A stretch of 64,000 nucleotides of DNA from Manis javanica. Its lineage: Eukaryota; Chordata; Mammalia; Pholidota; Manidae. The stretch spans positions 25,127,501 to 25,191,500 of the forward strand of contig NC_133157.1 of assembly GCF_040802235.1 (NCBI RefSeq), read 5' to 3'. Each line of letters opens with the position of its first letter. Position 1 is the stretch's first letter. Made by a program: the position numbers and the translations under genes. Of the stretch, positions 46,135 through 57,780 are shown one piece after another. A model generated the notes under the pieces. It did no database searches, was not told the DNA's origin, and worked only from the letters and a program-made list of their open reading frames with translations.

Positions 46135-46405
46135 CTCATAAATTCAATGAACTATTATATATTCATGAAAATTGTGAGTAAACAGTCATATGGGAAAATG
46201 ATTACCATGCAGTATTAAGTGAAAAAACAAGATATAAAATGGCAAGTGTAGTGAGATTTCAATGGTGTAAAAACATGTACTAAAAATACTAAAATTCAAT
46301 ATACCAATAAATGGGTAGCAATCATCTCTGGGTATATGAATAATATTAATCTTTCTTTTATAGTATTCTGGATCTCTAATTTTTTTATAATCCACAATAG
46401 ACTAT
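46135..46405 (+). mobile_element. Old L1M 3' fragment
   Basis: Sense: aaaatgattaccatgcagtattaagtgaaaaaacaagatataaaatggc, caatggtgtaaaaacatgtac, gtagcaatcatctctgggtatatg, then a 'ttttatagtattctgg' tail. Confidence 0.7.
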
Positions 46406-47399
46406 TCAAAAGTTCAGAGTACCTCCGAAGTACCTTTGTTGTAAAGGAATTGTAGACCAGCTCCTTAAACACTACCTAAATTCCTCCACAGTTTCAGAGG
46501 TGAAAAATCAGGACCAGCAACTTCAGGAATTTAATAAAGAACAAGAAACAAATCCCAACTTCAATTCCCCTGCAAATATGATAGGATTTTAAAAATGTGC
46601 CTGGAAAACTGCATCTGGGGTTTTGCCAATCCCATAACGTTTGGGACGTTTGCTGAACCCAAAACACAGCCGGGCCCACCCATCCATAATTAAAGCCCTC
46701 CCCCCAAATGAATTCATTGCTTTGTGGCACCATCTGTCTCATTCCCTTATTTACATAATAGGGAACCCTGCTCAGACTGCAGCAAATGAGAAGTGACAAA
46801 ATAATGGTGAGTGAAGATGAAATGTATACATGCCTATGTCATATTATGTATAATGTGGTCAAATACCTTGAATTCAAAATTTAAAAAAAATTTTTTTTCA
46901 AAACCCATCACAGTTTTCACCTGGGCCTCTTTCCAGGTCCCAGAACCTCCTTCCTCCTGCTGCTGCATCTGCAGCTCTCACTAATACGGCTTGTTTCACT
47001 CAAAGAGTTCATTTGTCACATTTTATTTTATTAAATATTTTATTTTCCTCTGGTGGACCCATTAGAATGCCAGTTAGAGAATGTGACATTAATCAATTGC
47101 GTTTGGTAGTCACTAAGGATGCAGAGGAGAAATAAGCAGGTTCACGTTAACTTAAACTTTGAAAAGAAAAAAAATGTCCCCAATGTAGAGCTTCCTTGAA
47201 TCCTTCTCATTTTCCTCCTGTCTGTCTGCTGGTAAGTTTCTGTCCTAATAATGGGAGCGTGAGCAGTGGATCGGTTCAAAGACAGACAAAGGGCTGATTT
47301 TTTCAATATGCAGCAGTCACTCTAATCCCATGTTCTGTGTGTCTTCCTACAGGAGCTGGGGCAGGGACAGCCTTCCCGTGCCCACAGCAGCCGCAGGCT
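46406..47399. other. Unique sequence
   Basis: No transposon recognised. A short A/T palindrome-like run (46879-46900) is present. Confidence 0.45.
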
Positions 47400-47495
47400 G
47401 TAGCGGGGTGAGCCCTGGGCTGAGAGGCAAGTGACTTAGATTCTTATTCAGGCTTTGCTACTAATGCTGGGTAACCTTGAGCAAGTCCACTGCTA
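47400..47495 (+). mobile_element. MIR SINE 5' part
   Basis: gtgagccctgggctgagaggcaagtgacttagattcttattcaggctttgctactaatgctgggtaaccttgagcaagtcc follows the sense MIR order. Confidence 0.8.
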
Positions 47496-47849
47496 AGAAC
47501 TTCAAGTTCCCAATCAGCGCTCTGCTGACCCATGAAGGTCTGCTTGGAAGCTGAGATGATGTTCTTCCCTGTGGATCTAGAAGACCAATTTCCATGCCCA
47601 CAATCACAGATGCAAGTGGGGAGAGGGTTGGGGGCCTGAACTCCTCCATCCCAGGACTGGGTGCTCTCAGGACAGAGGTGGGGAAAGCTGCCAAGGTTCA
47701 CAGGCACACATTGTCTTCTGCACCAAGCCATTCTCTTCCATAGCCAGCGGTCAGGAGGGAGCCTCCTCAGCCCAGCACTGACAGCAGTCGGAGCAGCCAC
47801 ACCCCCAGTCGAAATTGTTAGGCTAATGCTGAGAACAGTGGTCTAATCT
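47496..47849. other. Unique, GC-richer sequence
   Basis: Overlapping minus-strand frames (47444-47800, up to 118 codons) have no domain and run into the MIR, so I do not call them. Confidence 0.45.
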
Positions 47850-48027
47850 GCGCACTGCAGAGAGCTCGGGACTCAAGCTAGGCTACAGTGCACAGATTCC
47901 TCAGCTCCTCTCCAAGTCCCTCAATCAGAATGTCTGGGGATGGAGTCAAGGAATCAGCATATTTATTAGGTTCCCAGATAATTCTGATTCATAGTCCAGG
48001 TTTGAACACTACTGATTTCCATAATCT
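47850..48027 (+). mobile_element. MER20 hAT-Charlie MITE, decayed
   Basis: cctcaatcagaatgtctggggatgg, aaggaatcagcatatttattaggttcccagataattctgattcatagtcc and ggtttgaacactactg match the 3' half and terminal repeat of MER20. The 5' half is weak. Confidence 0.75.
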
Positions 48028-48619
48028 TGCTGTGATAGAAGGAAGGTTAGCACATCCTTAGGAGAAACAATTCCTTATTTCTAACCTCCAGAAGGTATTT
48101 GACACATCTGCATCTTTACTCAGGGAGCACTGGAGCACTGACCAGCACAGAAGATAAAACCAGCAGCAGTCTTATTCCTTAGATACAGAAATGTTCACAT
48201 GGACACATCTTATACCCACCTGCAATCAACCTGAGGCCAGAACCCTAAGCACGTACCTGGCGAAAGCTACACTTAATGAGGTTCAGGCTGAGATTCTCAT
48301 CTATGCCTGGCAATGCATGAAGGGGGATAGCAAAGTGCCCCCCTAATCTAAAACCTCCTTCCCCCCCAAAAAAAGCCCAATGAGTACAGTAGTGATAATG
48401 TTTTCCATATAGACAACTCAAATTTTCACAATCCAGTATGATGTATGAAATAAAAATAGCTTTAGAAAACACTATAATTTTTAATGATGTATATAACACA
48501 ACTCAAACAAACCTCTCTTCTTGCCTTACAAATGGAGCTTGAAGGCAAGTGGATTAGACCTCTTTTCCAATCAGATGCCCTCTGTTCAGCTCCTCCTGTC
48601 TACAGAGGAGCTTCTGCAC
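48028..48619. other. Unique sequence
   Basis: Nothing recognised apart from a C7A7 run near 48360. Confidence 0.5.
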
Positions 48620-48800
48620 TATGACAAACAGTAAAGTAGTGTGTGGGAGTGGGGATACTGAGCTTGGACCTCTGGGCCTTCCATTTACTAACCTCACAGC
48701 CCTGAAACATTAGGCAAACCCATCTGCAAAATGGGGGTATTAGTGACCAATCCGACAGGGTTGGAAATCAATGAGACAAAGGACAGGAAAGGTCTAAGTA
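48620..48800 (+). mobile_element. MIR SINE
   Basis: Sense: gtggggatactgagcttggacctctgggccttccatttactaacc, aggcaaacccatctgcaaaatgggggtattagtgacc. Confidence 0.75.
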
Positions 48801-48829
48801 GCAGTAAAAACAAGGTGTTTGTTATAAGA

Positions 48830-49740
48830 CGTGGCACTGTGTTCCTCTGAGCTGGCAGTTTAGTAGAGGAGATGAAAAATTAGGATATGGTTAAGTTCAA
48901 ACGGCTGTGGGAGCCCTAAGGTGGGAGGGTCTGTCCCGTGTGAAGAGACAGCACAGCACTTAGCTTCAGAAAGATGTGAACTGAGTCTTGGTGGCATAGA
49001 AGTTTTCTCGGAGGACAAAGGGAGAGAGTACAGCCTATGGGAATTTTTTAAAAAAGGATGCCGACTTCAGGAAACAGGCAAGCAAGTTGACATGGTTTGA
49101 AATGTGCATTTTGACAGAGAGGAAGTTTAATTATAGAAGTGGAAGGTGGAATGACTGCTAATGAGGAGTTTTGTTATTCTGTGCTGAAAAAGGAGGTCTT
49201 TCCATTGAACACACTGAGGGACCAATGGAGTCTTTATGAAGGAGAGTGACATGATCAGATTTGGGTGCAGAAAAGTCACTCTGGAAATTCTAATTAAGAT
49301 GGGCTGGAGCAGAGTGAGACTGGAGGCATGAAGACTACAGCTGGGGGGTTCTAGGAATCTCGGTAAGGAAAGGCAGGGGCAGTAGCAATGGAGTGGACAC
49401 TACTTATCTGAAAGAAGCTAAGAAGGCAAGAAGGCAGGACTCAGTGATGGGCAGGACGGGGCAGTTGAAGGAGAATGAGGGATTCAGTCTGTCTCCCAGG
49501 TTGCAAATAAAGGTGAATGGGTCAATGATTTTCACATTGACCAAGAGAGAAAGAAAAGAAGATGAGCATATTTAAGAGTAAGTAGATTTGGGAGATGGTG
49601 AATTTGGTTTGAGACAGGTTGAGTTTAGAAGTAGCTGTGAAAATCTAGAAGGAAAAGTCCAGTAACTATGGATAGGGGTGTCTCTAATTTATTGGGGAAA
49701 AACTCAGTTCATTACATGGAAGCTGAGAGCAGTTACTGAT
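48830..49740 (-). mobile_element. L2-type LINE fragment (antisense), 0.9 kb
   Basis: A long decayed copy in order: tagaggagatgaaaaattagg, aagatgtgaactgagtcttggtgg, tgagggaccaatggagtctttatg, gagtgacatgatcagatttggg, aagtcactctggaaattc, gggcagttgaaggagaatgaggg, and aggttgagtttagaagtagctgtgaaaatctagaagg. Confidence 0.75.
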
Positions 49741-50059
49741 GTCAGGATGTCCTTAGAAGAAGTTTGTTAATAGCAAATACAGTGGCTATTTTCAGAAACT
49801 GAACTGCTTTGAGGACCATTAACCAAGCGTTGTGTTCAGATTCACACACCCAATACTGCTCAGAGTCTTGATGCTCCAAATAAAACTCAAGGACGAGCTT
49901 TACCACATCCAAGGTGAGATGACTCTGCACCACAGTGAGGGATACAGGCAGTCCAACGAGACAACGTACTTGAAATTGTTTTTGAAGTCCCTCAAGACAC
50001 AGCAGTTCCTTCTGATTCCGTATAGAGGGGCAGCACACAGCATTATAATTAGAAGTTGA
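49741..50059. other. Unique sequence
   Basis: Overlapping opposite frames of 75 and 108 codons lack domains. Confidence 0.45.
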
Positions 50060-50150
50060 GTTGTGCACAGATAGTCATGCCTAGAACACTGTCTGATATA
50101 CAGTAGTTACACCATTGGAGTTTGGTGAAAAACTGATGAATGAAGGAACA
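50060..50150 (+). mobile_element. L2 3' tail fragment
   Basis: catgcctagaacactgtctgatatacagtagttac, then gatgaatgaagg in place of 'gttgaatgaatgaa'. Confidence 0.5.
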
Positions 50151-50809
50151 CATAAACAGAATAAGCATTCCCACAGAGCTGGAGGAGGCTGGAAGAGCTT
50201 TTTACCCCTAGGTAAAAGTCACTTCCAAAGTTGGGGCACTCCAATTTTAGTCAATGATGACATTTTAGCTGGGCCACATTTCAACCAGGTAACCACTAAG
50301 GGGGATTGAGAGTGGGAAACTGAAATTTTCTTTCTTTCAAGGAGGCACCTAAATGTTCAGAGAAGGGGTGAGTGGATGCGGCTCCTTTTAAACAGTGGTG
50401 AAATGCTGTATCAGGTCATAAACCTGTGGTATAGTTAAGTGACTGTGTTTAAATGGATGCTTCTCATTGTCTTATGAGATCTGGGAAAGCCATAAAAATT
50501 CATGGCCTACTTGTGGCTGAGTTCTAATAAAGGAATAATCGGTGCTTTACGAAAGAGGTAATGGGAGGTACAGGGGGAGATTTACTGGAGCAATAAGTGT
50601 TGTAGAGAAAGAGTAGGTTTTTCATGCCAGTTACACTGACAGACAACAGAGCAAGACTTAACTGACACACACTTGTAATTCTGTCCTGGTAAGTGACAAA
50701 ACAGGGTCTTTAGCTCTTCCTTCTCCTGTACTTTCAGGAATCAAAGCCTCCAAGTCTTACTCAGGGCTCCTGCCACCAGACTTAATAAATCTTCAGTTCC
50801 CATAGTAGA
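50151..50809. other. Unique sequence
   Basis: No repeat or gene recognised. Confidence 0.45.
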
Positions 50810-50895
50810 CCACTCGGTGAGGTGGAAAGAACTTGTAGTTCAGATTACAAAGAACTTCAGTTTTAATCACAGCTGTGTTACTTGCAGGCAATTTG
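50810..50895 (+). mobile_element. MIR SINE 5' fragment
   Basis: ggtgaggtggaaagaacttgtagttcagattacaaagaacttcagttttaatcacagctgtgttacttgcagg, sense, cut by the LTR at about 50896. Confidence 0.6.
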
Positions 50896-51330
50896 ATCAT
50901 TGCCCCTAATTATTCCTTCCCAATTAATCATTCCTGTCCATTGCCATGGGAGCTGAGGTATCTGCCTATGGGATGGGCCCTCACTCATCTACCTCTAACG
51001 TCAAGCATGGCCATGTGACGCTCTGGCCAATGGAATGTGAACTGAAGTGATGTATGCCACAACTCAGAAGAGCTTTAAGAGCCTTTAGGAGGTTGGCCAT
51101 TGCTCTTTTCTCTCTGTCATGGGAATCCTACACCCTAAATTAGGACTGTTTTTCAGCCTGGGTTCTGGAAAAGAGATGACGCACAGAGCAGAGCCAGAGG
51201 TGACTACAAACACTATACCAGACGTGTTATAGGAGTAAGAATCTAATATGTCCTGTTCTAAGAAGCTGATACATTGGGAGTGTTTGTTACTGCAGTGCTA
51301 TATAGTGAAAGCTGACTGATAAAGAGAGAT
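50896..51330 (+). mobile_element. MaLR-like LTR
   Basis: Sense LTR: catggccatgtgacgctctggccaatggaatgtgaactgaagtgatgtatgcc, agagctttaagagcctttagg, gctcttttctctctgtcatggg, gcacagagcagagccag, and the end ttgttactgcagtgctatatagtgaaagctgactgat. Confidence 0.65.
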
Positions 51331-51354
51331 TTGGGGAAAAACACAACCTGACTG

Positions 51355-51450
51355 AGCTTAGTATTCTCAAAAATGGTGACAATATACATACCTGATTGTG
51401 TGGAGATCAAAGGAGATCCTAGCACTATGTATGACACAGAGAAGTTGTCC
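51355..51450 (+). mobile_element. MIR SINE 3' fragment
   Basis: atggtgacaatatacatacctgattgtgtggagatcaaaggag, then cctagcactatgtatgacacagag. Confidence 0.6.
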
Positions 51451-52034
51451 AACTATCACTATTCACATTTTCTACTCAATAAAGGTGATGAAAGAGGTTA
51501 AGTTACTTTCTCAACATGCAAGCTTCTGGTTAGCTGCGTTTCAATAACTTGTGGCTGGGCAGTCTCTGGACCCATGTGGCCATCAGTGGTAAATGAGACA
51601 TTTAGGCCATGCTTTCCTCCAGGACCGGGGAGAAGGAGTCTCCCAGACCTTTTCATTAGAACCTTCACAAGCTGTGAAAGGAGTAGCAGCAGACTCACTC
51701 TCACTCCATTACATGTCCAGTCGATGGAACGCTGCCTTTTCCTTACCTGGGGTGGAAGTCCAAAAGCTGAAAGCTGGCTCCCACGGCCCTTTGCGCACAG
51801 CCACACCGCTGTGAAAGCTCAGAGACTGCTCACTGCAGTCACAGAAACAGCACTTCGGGCCCGGCCATTCACAGTTCACAAAGCCTCCACACATTTCATT
51901 TTGATTTTCACAATAGCTCTCTGAAGGTTTCATTCATTCAACTGAGAGAGTGCCAGCTACATGGTCTCTATCTTCACGGAGGGAGGTATTAAGATATTAC
52001 TGAATTATTACTAATTATTAACTGTTTTTACAGT
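51451..52034. other. Unique sequence with faint MIR pieces
   Basis: 51470-51560 (gatgaaagaggttaagttactttc) and 51890-51930 (attttgattttcacaatagctctctgaagg) faintly match antisense MIR. Four overlapping frames on both strands (51498-51933) are not credible genes. Confidence 0.4.
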
Positions 52035-52650
52035 TACTCAGCAAACATTATTTGCATCCACTGTGTGTGCTGGGCACTGAGCAAGTCCGTGAAGGTACCC
52101 ATATGAACAAAAGCCTGGTCCTTACCTGAGAGGAGCTCACAGCTGCTGAGGATGCACACGTGCGAACTGCGTTTCCTGAACAGTCGTCACACAGTGTGAA
52201 CACAGAGTTTGAACCCAGTGTGTGGGGGCTCAAGGGAGAAAGGTGCTGAGCCTGCCTGAAGAGCCAGGAAATCCTGCCCACAGAAAGCGACAGTTGGGCG
52301 GCGTTCTGCGGGGTGACCGGGAGTTTACCGGGCAGATGGAGGGGCAGCCGGAGCAGCAGTGGGAACAGACAGGTAGAGGAAGGGTGTTTGTGCGTGGCTA
52401 GAACACAGTGCTGGCTGGGCAGCAGGGAGAGATGGAATTCAACAGACAGGAAGAGAGTGGGCTGTGAAGTGCCTTGACAAAAGAATTTATCTTTGTTCTG
52501 TAGGCAGCCGTGAGGCTTCGCATTAAGTGCTCTAGATAGAGGACTGTCATGGCCGCATTTTTAAAAAGAGATCACTCTGGCAACAGCAGAGAGAGTCTAC
52601 TGGAAATAAGAAAGATCAGAGTAAAGGAAAATAGTTAAGAGGTAATTCCA
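52035..52650 (-). mobile_element. L2-type LINE fragment (antisense)
   Basis: actcagcaaacattatttgcatccactgtgtgtgctgggcactgag, aaaagcctggtccttacctgagaggagctcacag, gtgggctgtgaagtgccttgac, aaagagatcactctggcaacagcagagagag. Confidence 0.75.
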
Positions 52651-53789
52651 AAGTCCAGAGCTCTGAATTAACATGTATTCACTTCAACCATCCACATGTG
52701 CCATTACCACCGAGGACTCTGCTCACAGCGAGACATCACTCCTGTCATATCAGCTCAGCCTCTCCTTTGGGAAAAGCAAACACTTCACAAATGATCCATC
52801 CATTTGGTTAATTGTATTCTTTTATCAGAGGGACAATCTCTTCCCAGATTTCTCAGCCACTGTCTGAATCCCAAGGTCAGAATCACCAGGGTAATTAGCC
52901 AGGCCTTCATTAGCCAGGGCAACCCAACACATGCTCTGAGCGCCCAAAAAACAAGGATTTACAAAAAAATGTATGTGTCGACACATTTTTAAATCATTTT
53001 GGAGAAGTCAGAAGTTGGACTTGGCCACATGTATTCTATAATTTACCTTCGTTTTCCACCACATATAACACAGGGAGGAGCCACAGGAGTGGAGGTGGGA
53101 CAGTGCAATCTTCTCCGCACCTCCATCCCCTAAAGTGTCAGTCTGCCTGATTGTGCCCTTTTCTCTGGCTGTTCCGCCGGTTGCCATCATCACGCCCTTC
53201 ACTGAACTCTTTTACAGAGAGAGATCCTCACCCACAGCAATGCTGAAGGCATCACAAGCTGCACGAGCGGATATGACTAGCAACTCCTACTGCCAAATGC
53301 AGGTGCGAACCCAGTGTAAGTTTACTTGAGCGCAAGATTTGGAACCATGGTTTATCAGATTCTGGTTACCCAACAGCAGTACTAAACTGGGATCCTCTTT
53401 GCTGTTAGTGCTGAAGGTCATGGTGACTATTATAGAGCAAGCTTCTTAAACTGTAGGAAACTACTCCAAACTAGAATAATCCCAACACTCTTCCAAGAGA
53501 TCCTGATTGGAGGCCCATCTTTTCTGTGGAACATCAACTCTGTAGATGGAGGCAGAGAGAAATGAGCAGTTTCAATAACAAAGGGAGTTTGCTGCTCTTC
53601 CCAAAATTGTTCCCAAACACTTAGACGATCCAGTAGTCAATACCTCATGATAGCACAGAAATCTGAAAGGTCAAGTCAGGGTCTCTAGGCCACTGTAGTT
53701 TAAAATCACACTTCACAACTCCGCTGCTAGTTCAATATTTTTTCTCTGGTCATAAGCCGTGAGGTTTCCAGCAGAGTTCTCTGAGACAA
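52651..53789. other. Unique sequence
   Basis: 53445-53545 may be a decayed MITE (cttcttaaactgtagg, cctgattggaggccc). No gene recognised. Confidence 0.4.
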
Positions 53790-54080
53790 TAAAGGTATGT
53801 GGTGAGGATTTACTATGTGTTATAAGAATATGCTAAGTGTTTTACATGTATTCTCTAATTTACGTGTCATATCTATAGACCATAAACTACTACTACTACT
53901 ACTATTATTATTATTGTTGTTGTTGTTATTATTATTATTATTATTATTATTCCTATTTAGCAGGTAAGGAGACTGAAACAGAAAGTCTTTGCTAACTAGG
54001 CCAAAGTCATACAGCAAGCAAGTTTTGGAGCCCAGGTTAGAATTTAGGAAACCGAGCTCCAAAACACCTTCTTGACCATT
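53790..54080 (-). mobile_element. MIR SINE carrying a microsatellite
   Basis: Antisense MIR: gatttactatgtgttataag, atatgctaagtgttttacatgtattctctaattt, then the trinucleotide run, then ctatttagcaggtaaggagactgaaacag, ggagcccaggttagaatttagg and gagctccaaaacacc. Confidence 0.85.
53886..53951. repeat. (ACT)n(ATT)n(GTT)n(ATT)n trinucleotide microsatellite
   Basis: 66 bp, sitting exactly where antisense MIR normally has 'actattattatcccc', which suggests expansion from that seed. Confidence 0.95.
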
Positions 54081-54139
54081 TTGCTAATCTGCTTCTTCCT
54101 GCCTGGGAATTTTTAAAATTCCAATATAGAAGTATTTGT

Positions 54140-54275
54140 AAACTTCAATCTCACCCTCAAATTGTAGGTGAGAAAACAGAGGTGACAGAGGTTAAGTGAC
54201 TTGCCTCAGGTCACTGAGCTAGTGGTGGCAGAGCTGGAACTGGCCTACAAATCATTACCTCTTTGATCTCTTAAC
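54140..54275 (-). mobile_element. MIR SINE core
   Basis: ttgtaggtgagaaaacagaggtgacagaggttaagtgacttgcctcaggtcactgagctagtggtggcagagctggaactgg. Confidence 0.9.
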
Positions 54276-54364
54276 TTGAAATTCTCACTCTGACCTTAGC
54301 CTAAGATCATATTATCTTCTCAAGGAAAAGAAAAAAGGGAGGCATGGGGGGCAGGGGGGTCATT

Positions 54365-54590
54365 TATTGAGCTATTTCTAAGTATTATGTAATCTAAGTA
54401 CTTTATATTGAACATTCATTTATTCAGGCAACAACCTGGTTAGATTGCATTTCTGCTTCCCTTTCCCACATGAGAAAACAGAGGCTTAAAATGGTTAGGG
54501 GAGCCTGAGCTCATCCAAATAGTGAGCAAAGGAGCTGGGGCTCTAGGCCCTGCCTGTGTCCCTGTGACACCCATGCTCCTCTGCCAAGAA
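54365..54590 (-). mobile_element. MIR SINE
   Basis: tttattgagctatttctaagtattatgtaatctaagtactttatat, cccacatgagaaaacagaggcttaaaatgg, gagcaaaggagctggggctctaggccctgcctgtgtc. Third antisense MIR in 800 bp. Confidence 0.75.
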
Positions 54591-55559
54591 GTTAATAGTA
54601 GGCTTGCCCCTTGTAAGCATGGATTTCGTTCTGCACCCAATTTTACCAGGTCCTCAATAGCATTAAGGAGTGAAATGGGTCTTGAATCAACACAGACAAT
54701 CTTCTTCCATCATCCCCTCACAAGATCCTGGCCACTATGATTTAAATTGAATTTTTAAGCAGTTTCCCCAAGGCCCTGTGTCAAATGACTTCTGATGTTC
54801 TGGGAAGATTCCTCCCCTTGCTTCTATTCCCTGACTCATCCTACCTGGGCGCAGCACTGAAAAGCCTCACAATTTATTTAAAGGTCACCCACCAGAGAAA
54901 ATATCTTCTAGACCTTGGTTTGAAATTGTGGGGTGAGCCAGGTCATACTTGAGGTACAGTAAATGTGTTAAATTATTTCCCAAGTATTTGGGGTTTAATA
55001 TAGCAGCAGAAACCTCTCACTGAAACCCTTCCCCCAACTTTGAAATATGTGTGTACAGCAGAGAAGTTTTTCTGGTTTTGATGCCCTTACACAAATTGTC
55101 AACATACTGTATCTTTTTTCACAGCTCTTTGATGTACTTGAAGGAGTTTTCTCCCTTGAACAAGAAGCCACAACTCCAAATGTGTTTAAAACAGAAGCCC
55201 TTAAACATTTGAAGTTCAGTTCAGAATTCCTAAGCAGAAACTTGGCAAGAAGTCCTAACTTAAATTAGGAAAAAATCTTCTCCCATCCATGAAGTATAAA
55301 ATGTAAACTTTCCAATAGAAAACAGACTTTTCACATCCATGTCATGCTGGTCTACCATTTTATTCACTTCTTGTTCCCCATAGAACTTTCTTTTCTACTC
55401 ATTTCAAAAGCACGGTAAAGACCATTTGGATGTACTGTTCTCATCTGAAACTCAGCAAGCCCAAATCTTAACCTCTAATCTTTTCTTTACCCAGTGCCCT
55501 TTGCTTTCTTCATTTCTACCAACAGTCCCAGTCACAGCTCAAAACCTAGACATCAATTC
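54591..55559. other. Unique sequence
   Basis: No repeat or gene recognised with confidence. Confidence 0.45.
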
Positions 55560-55655
55560 CGTCAAGGACAAGAAGCATGCCTTGACAGTCTTTATATTCC
55601 TAGTACTCAGGCAGTGCTGGTACACAGGAGATGCTCAATAAATGTTCATTCAATG
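55560..55655 (+). mobile_element. L2 3' end
   Basis: aaggacaagaagcatgccttgacagtctttatattcc, then ggtacacaggagatgctcaataaatgttcattcaatgaac, the classic L2 tail. Confidence 0.85.
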
Positions 55656-56529
55656 AACAGATTTAAAAGTTGTAGTCTCTCTTCCCTCCCCCTTAACCCA
55701 TGTATCATATCTCTTCAAAGCTCTTGCCATTTGTATTTTACAATATGAGTACCCAAGGGACAAATATGACCCATTTCATCAAGGTGCAGCCTGTTTAAGA
55801 TTTTTATGAAAACACACACACACATACAATCAACCAAAAATAGAAACTAAGAGGCCAGTGGTTTCAAATAATTATGCATCTGAAGGCAAATTAGGGTCAT
55901 TCTAAAAGGGTAGACCAAGTATAACTGTCTTGAATTTAGGTATAATTTTAATCTTTACATATTAAATTCCTCTACAAGATCAAGAACAAGTCTAATGGAA
56001 CATTCCAAAGGATTTCTTACTAAAAAATAAGTATGTGCCAAATATCATTACCTTAAAGTTCTTCTTGGGAGAACCCATAAAATGCCTTTTAAGTTCCTAA
56101 CCATGCTTTGTAGGGGGAAGCTACTTCTGAAGTTCCCAGGTTTACTTGAGTCCCACTTGAGTCATGTGGCCAAGCAAAACAGAAGCCATTAGTCCTCTTT
56201 TAAACTTAAATTTATTATCAATATTAAATGAATAGGCTTCAACTCTATTTCAAATTATGAGGTCTTCTGTAAAAGCAATACATCTCTTCACTTCTTTTCA
56301 ATTATTACCTCTCCCCTCTTTTAATACATATCATTAATCCTATAGCTACCACTGTAGTTCAGACCTTCATGTTCTACTAGATCAGAGATCCTTAACCTGA
56401 AGTCTACAGTATAGAAGAGGCTATGGACTTTCCACAAGCAGAGGTAGGAAGCAAGGAAGCAAGTATTCATTTCAAGCTGGCAAGCTGGCATGAGTTTAGA
56501 GAATCCTTAGACACACTGATGAGGATAAG
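55656..56529. other. Unique AT-rich sequence
   Basis: 56380-56430 (gagatccttaacctgaagtctac) may be a MITE end. A short CA run lies at 55811-55824. Confidence 0.4.
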
Positions 56530-57000
56530 CAGATGCTGGAAGAAAGACGCAAAGTTTACTATACACCAGGCATAGTTCTCAGCACTGGAGAAAAGGCAGT
56601 AAACAAGGACCCTGCCCTTCTGGGGCTTCCATTCTGATGGGGGCAACAAATGGCTAGCAAACAAGTAAATAGATATTATATCAGATGGTCAGGAATGCTA
56701 TGGAGAAGAACAAAGGAGATAGGAATAGAAAGGTCTATAAAACTGACAATTTATGTAGAGTAGTTAGAGAAAGCCTCGCTGCATGGAGATCTGATGGAAG
56801 TGAGAGAATGGAACACACTGTTATCTGGGGAAAAGCATTCAAGGCCGGGGAAACAACTGGTGCAAATGCTCTAAGGCAGAAAGAGGTTTGGAACAGTTCC
56901 AGCAGCATGAGGTGGCCAGTGTGGTTGAAGCAGAAAGTGGAAAATATCATGTAGAGCCTTACTAGGATGAAAGGCTTACACTTTCACTCTGAATGAGTGT
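56530..57000 (-). mobile_element. L2-type LINE fragment (antisense)
   Basis: tactatacaccaggcatagttctcagcactgg, aacaaggaccctgcccttctggggcttccattctgatggggg, ggggaaaagcattcaaggc, caactggtgcaaatgctctaaggcag, gaggtggccagtgtggttgaagcag, aaatatcatgtagagccttac. The clearest copy of its kind here. Confidence 0.85.
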
Positions 57001-57049
57001 CCGCTTAAAAACAATTTTTTTCTTTGATTGCATTCCACCAGCATAAACT

Positions 57050-57400
57050 GGTGGCCCACCATGTTCCAAGCACTCTGATAAAGCTCTGGGGAGCTTATAT
57101 CAACATCAATAAGATTCAGCTACTCTTTGAAAAGGCAACAGATATGTAGACAAATAGAGTATCAGGTTGACAATGGGCAAGTGTTAGAAGAAAGGGAGTA
57201 GCCCCTGAGATAATCAGGTATGGCTGGCTCATGGCAACAGTTCCTGTATGATGGGCCTTGAAGGATGGGTTATATTTGCATGCAGGGATCTCTGAGCTAC
57301 AGAACTTTCTAGGAACACAAGTCAGGAGATGGAGGTAAGATATGCTTGGTATTTTCAGGGAATTGTGAGAATTGACTGAGAAGGGAAGTGCTTGAAGGTG
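57050..57400 (-). mobile_element. L2-type LINE fragment (antisense), second copy
   Basis: caccatgttccaagcactctgataaagctctggggagctt, atgtagacaaatagagtatcagg, gatgggccttgaaggatgggtt. It restarts the landmarks of 56530-57000, so it is a separate insertion or a segmental repeat. Confidence 0.6.
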
Positions 57401-57639
57401 AGTAACTGGAGACAGGTTCAGACAAGATTGAAATTAGATGTCTGGGGTACATGGATACAAGACTGAGAATTAGCAAATCCTTATTAGCTCCAAGGTATAA
57501 CATGCCTTCTACATCATTTCCAGATTTGTATGTTTATATTCTATACAAGATTTAAAAAAAATATATAGGAATTAAATCGAACTATTTTTTGGCCAGTTGA
57601 AAATCTTAAGTTAGATAGGCTTTTAGAGATAATCTATCA

Positions 57640-57780
57640 CAAATATCTCCCTCATTCCCCAACACTGCACTGATGAGGAGTATGAGTCCTAGAGGTTTAA
57701 TAGATAATGAAAGGTCATGTATTAATAAGTGATGAATCAAGAATTGGACTAATATCCCATTATTTTCCTGCCACATTTCT
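57640..57780 (-). mobile_element. MIR SINE fragment
   Basis: cactgatgaggagtatgagtcctagaggtttaatag, tgaaaggtcatgtattaataagtgatgaatcaagaattgg. Confidence 0.65.

Noticed and set aside
53820-54062. Frame encoding an Asn/Ser homopolymer
   Set aside because: It is the trinucleotide microsatellite in a MIR.
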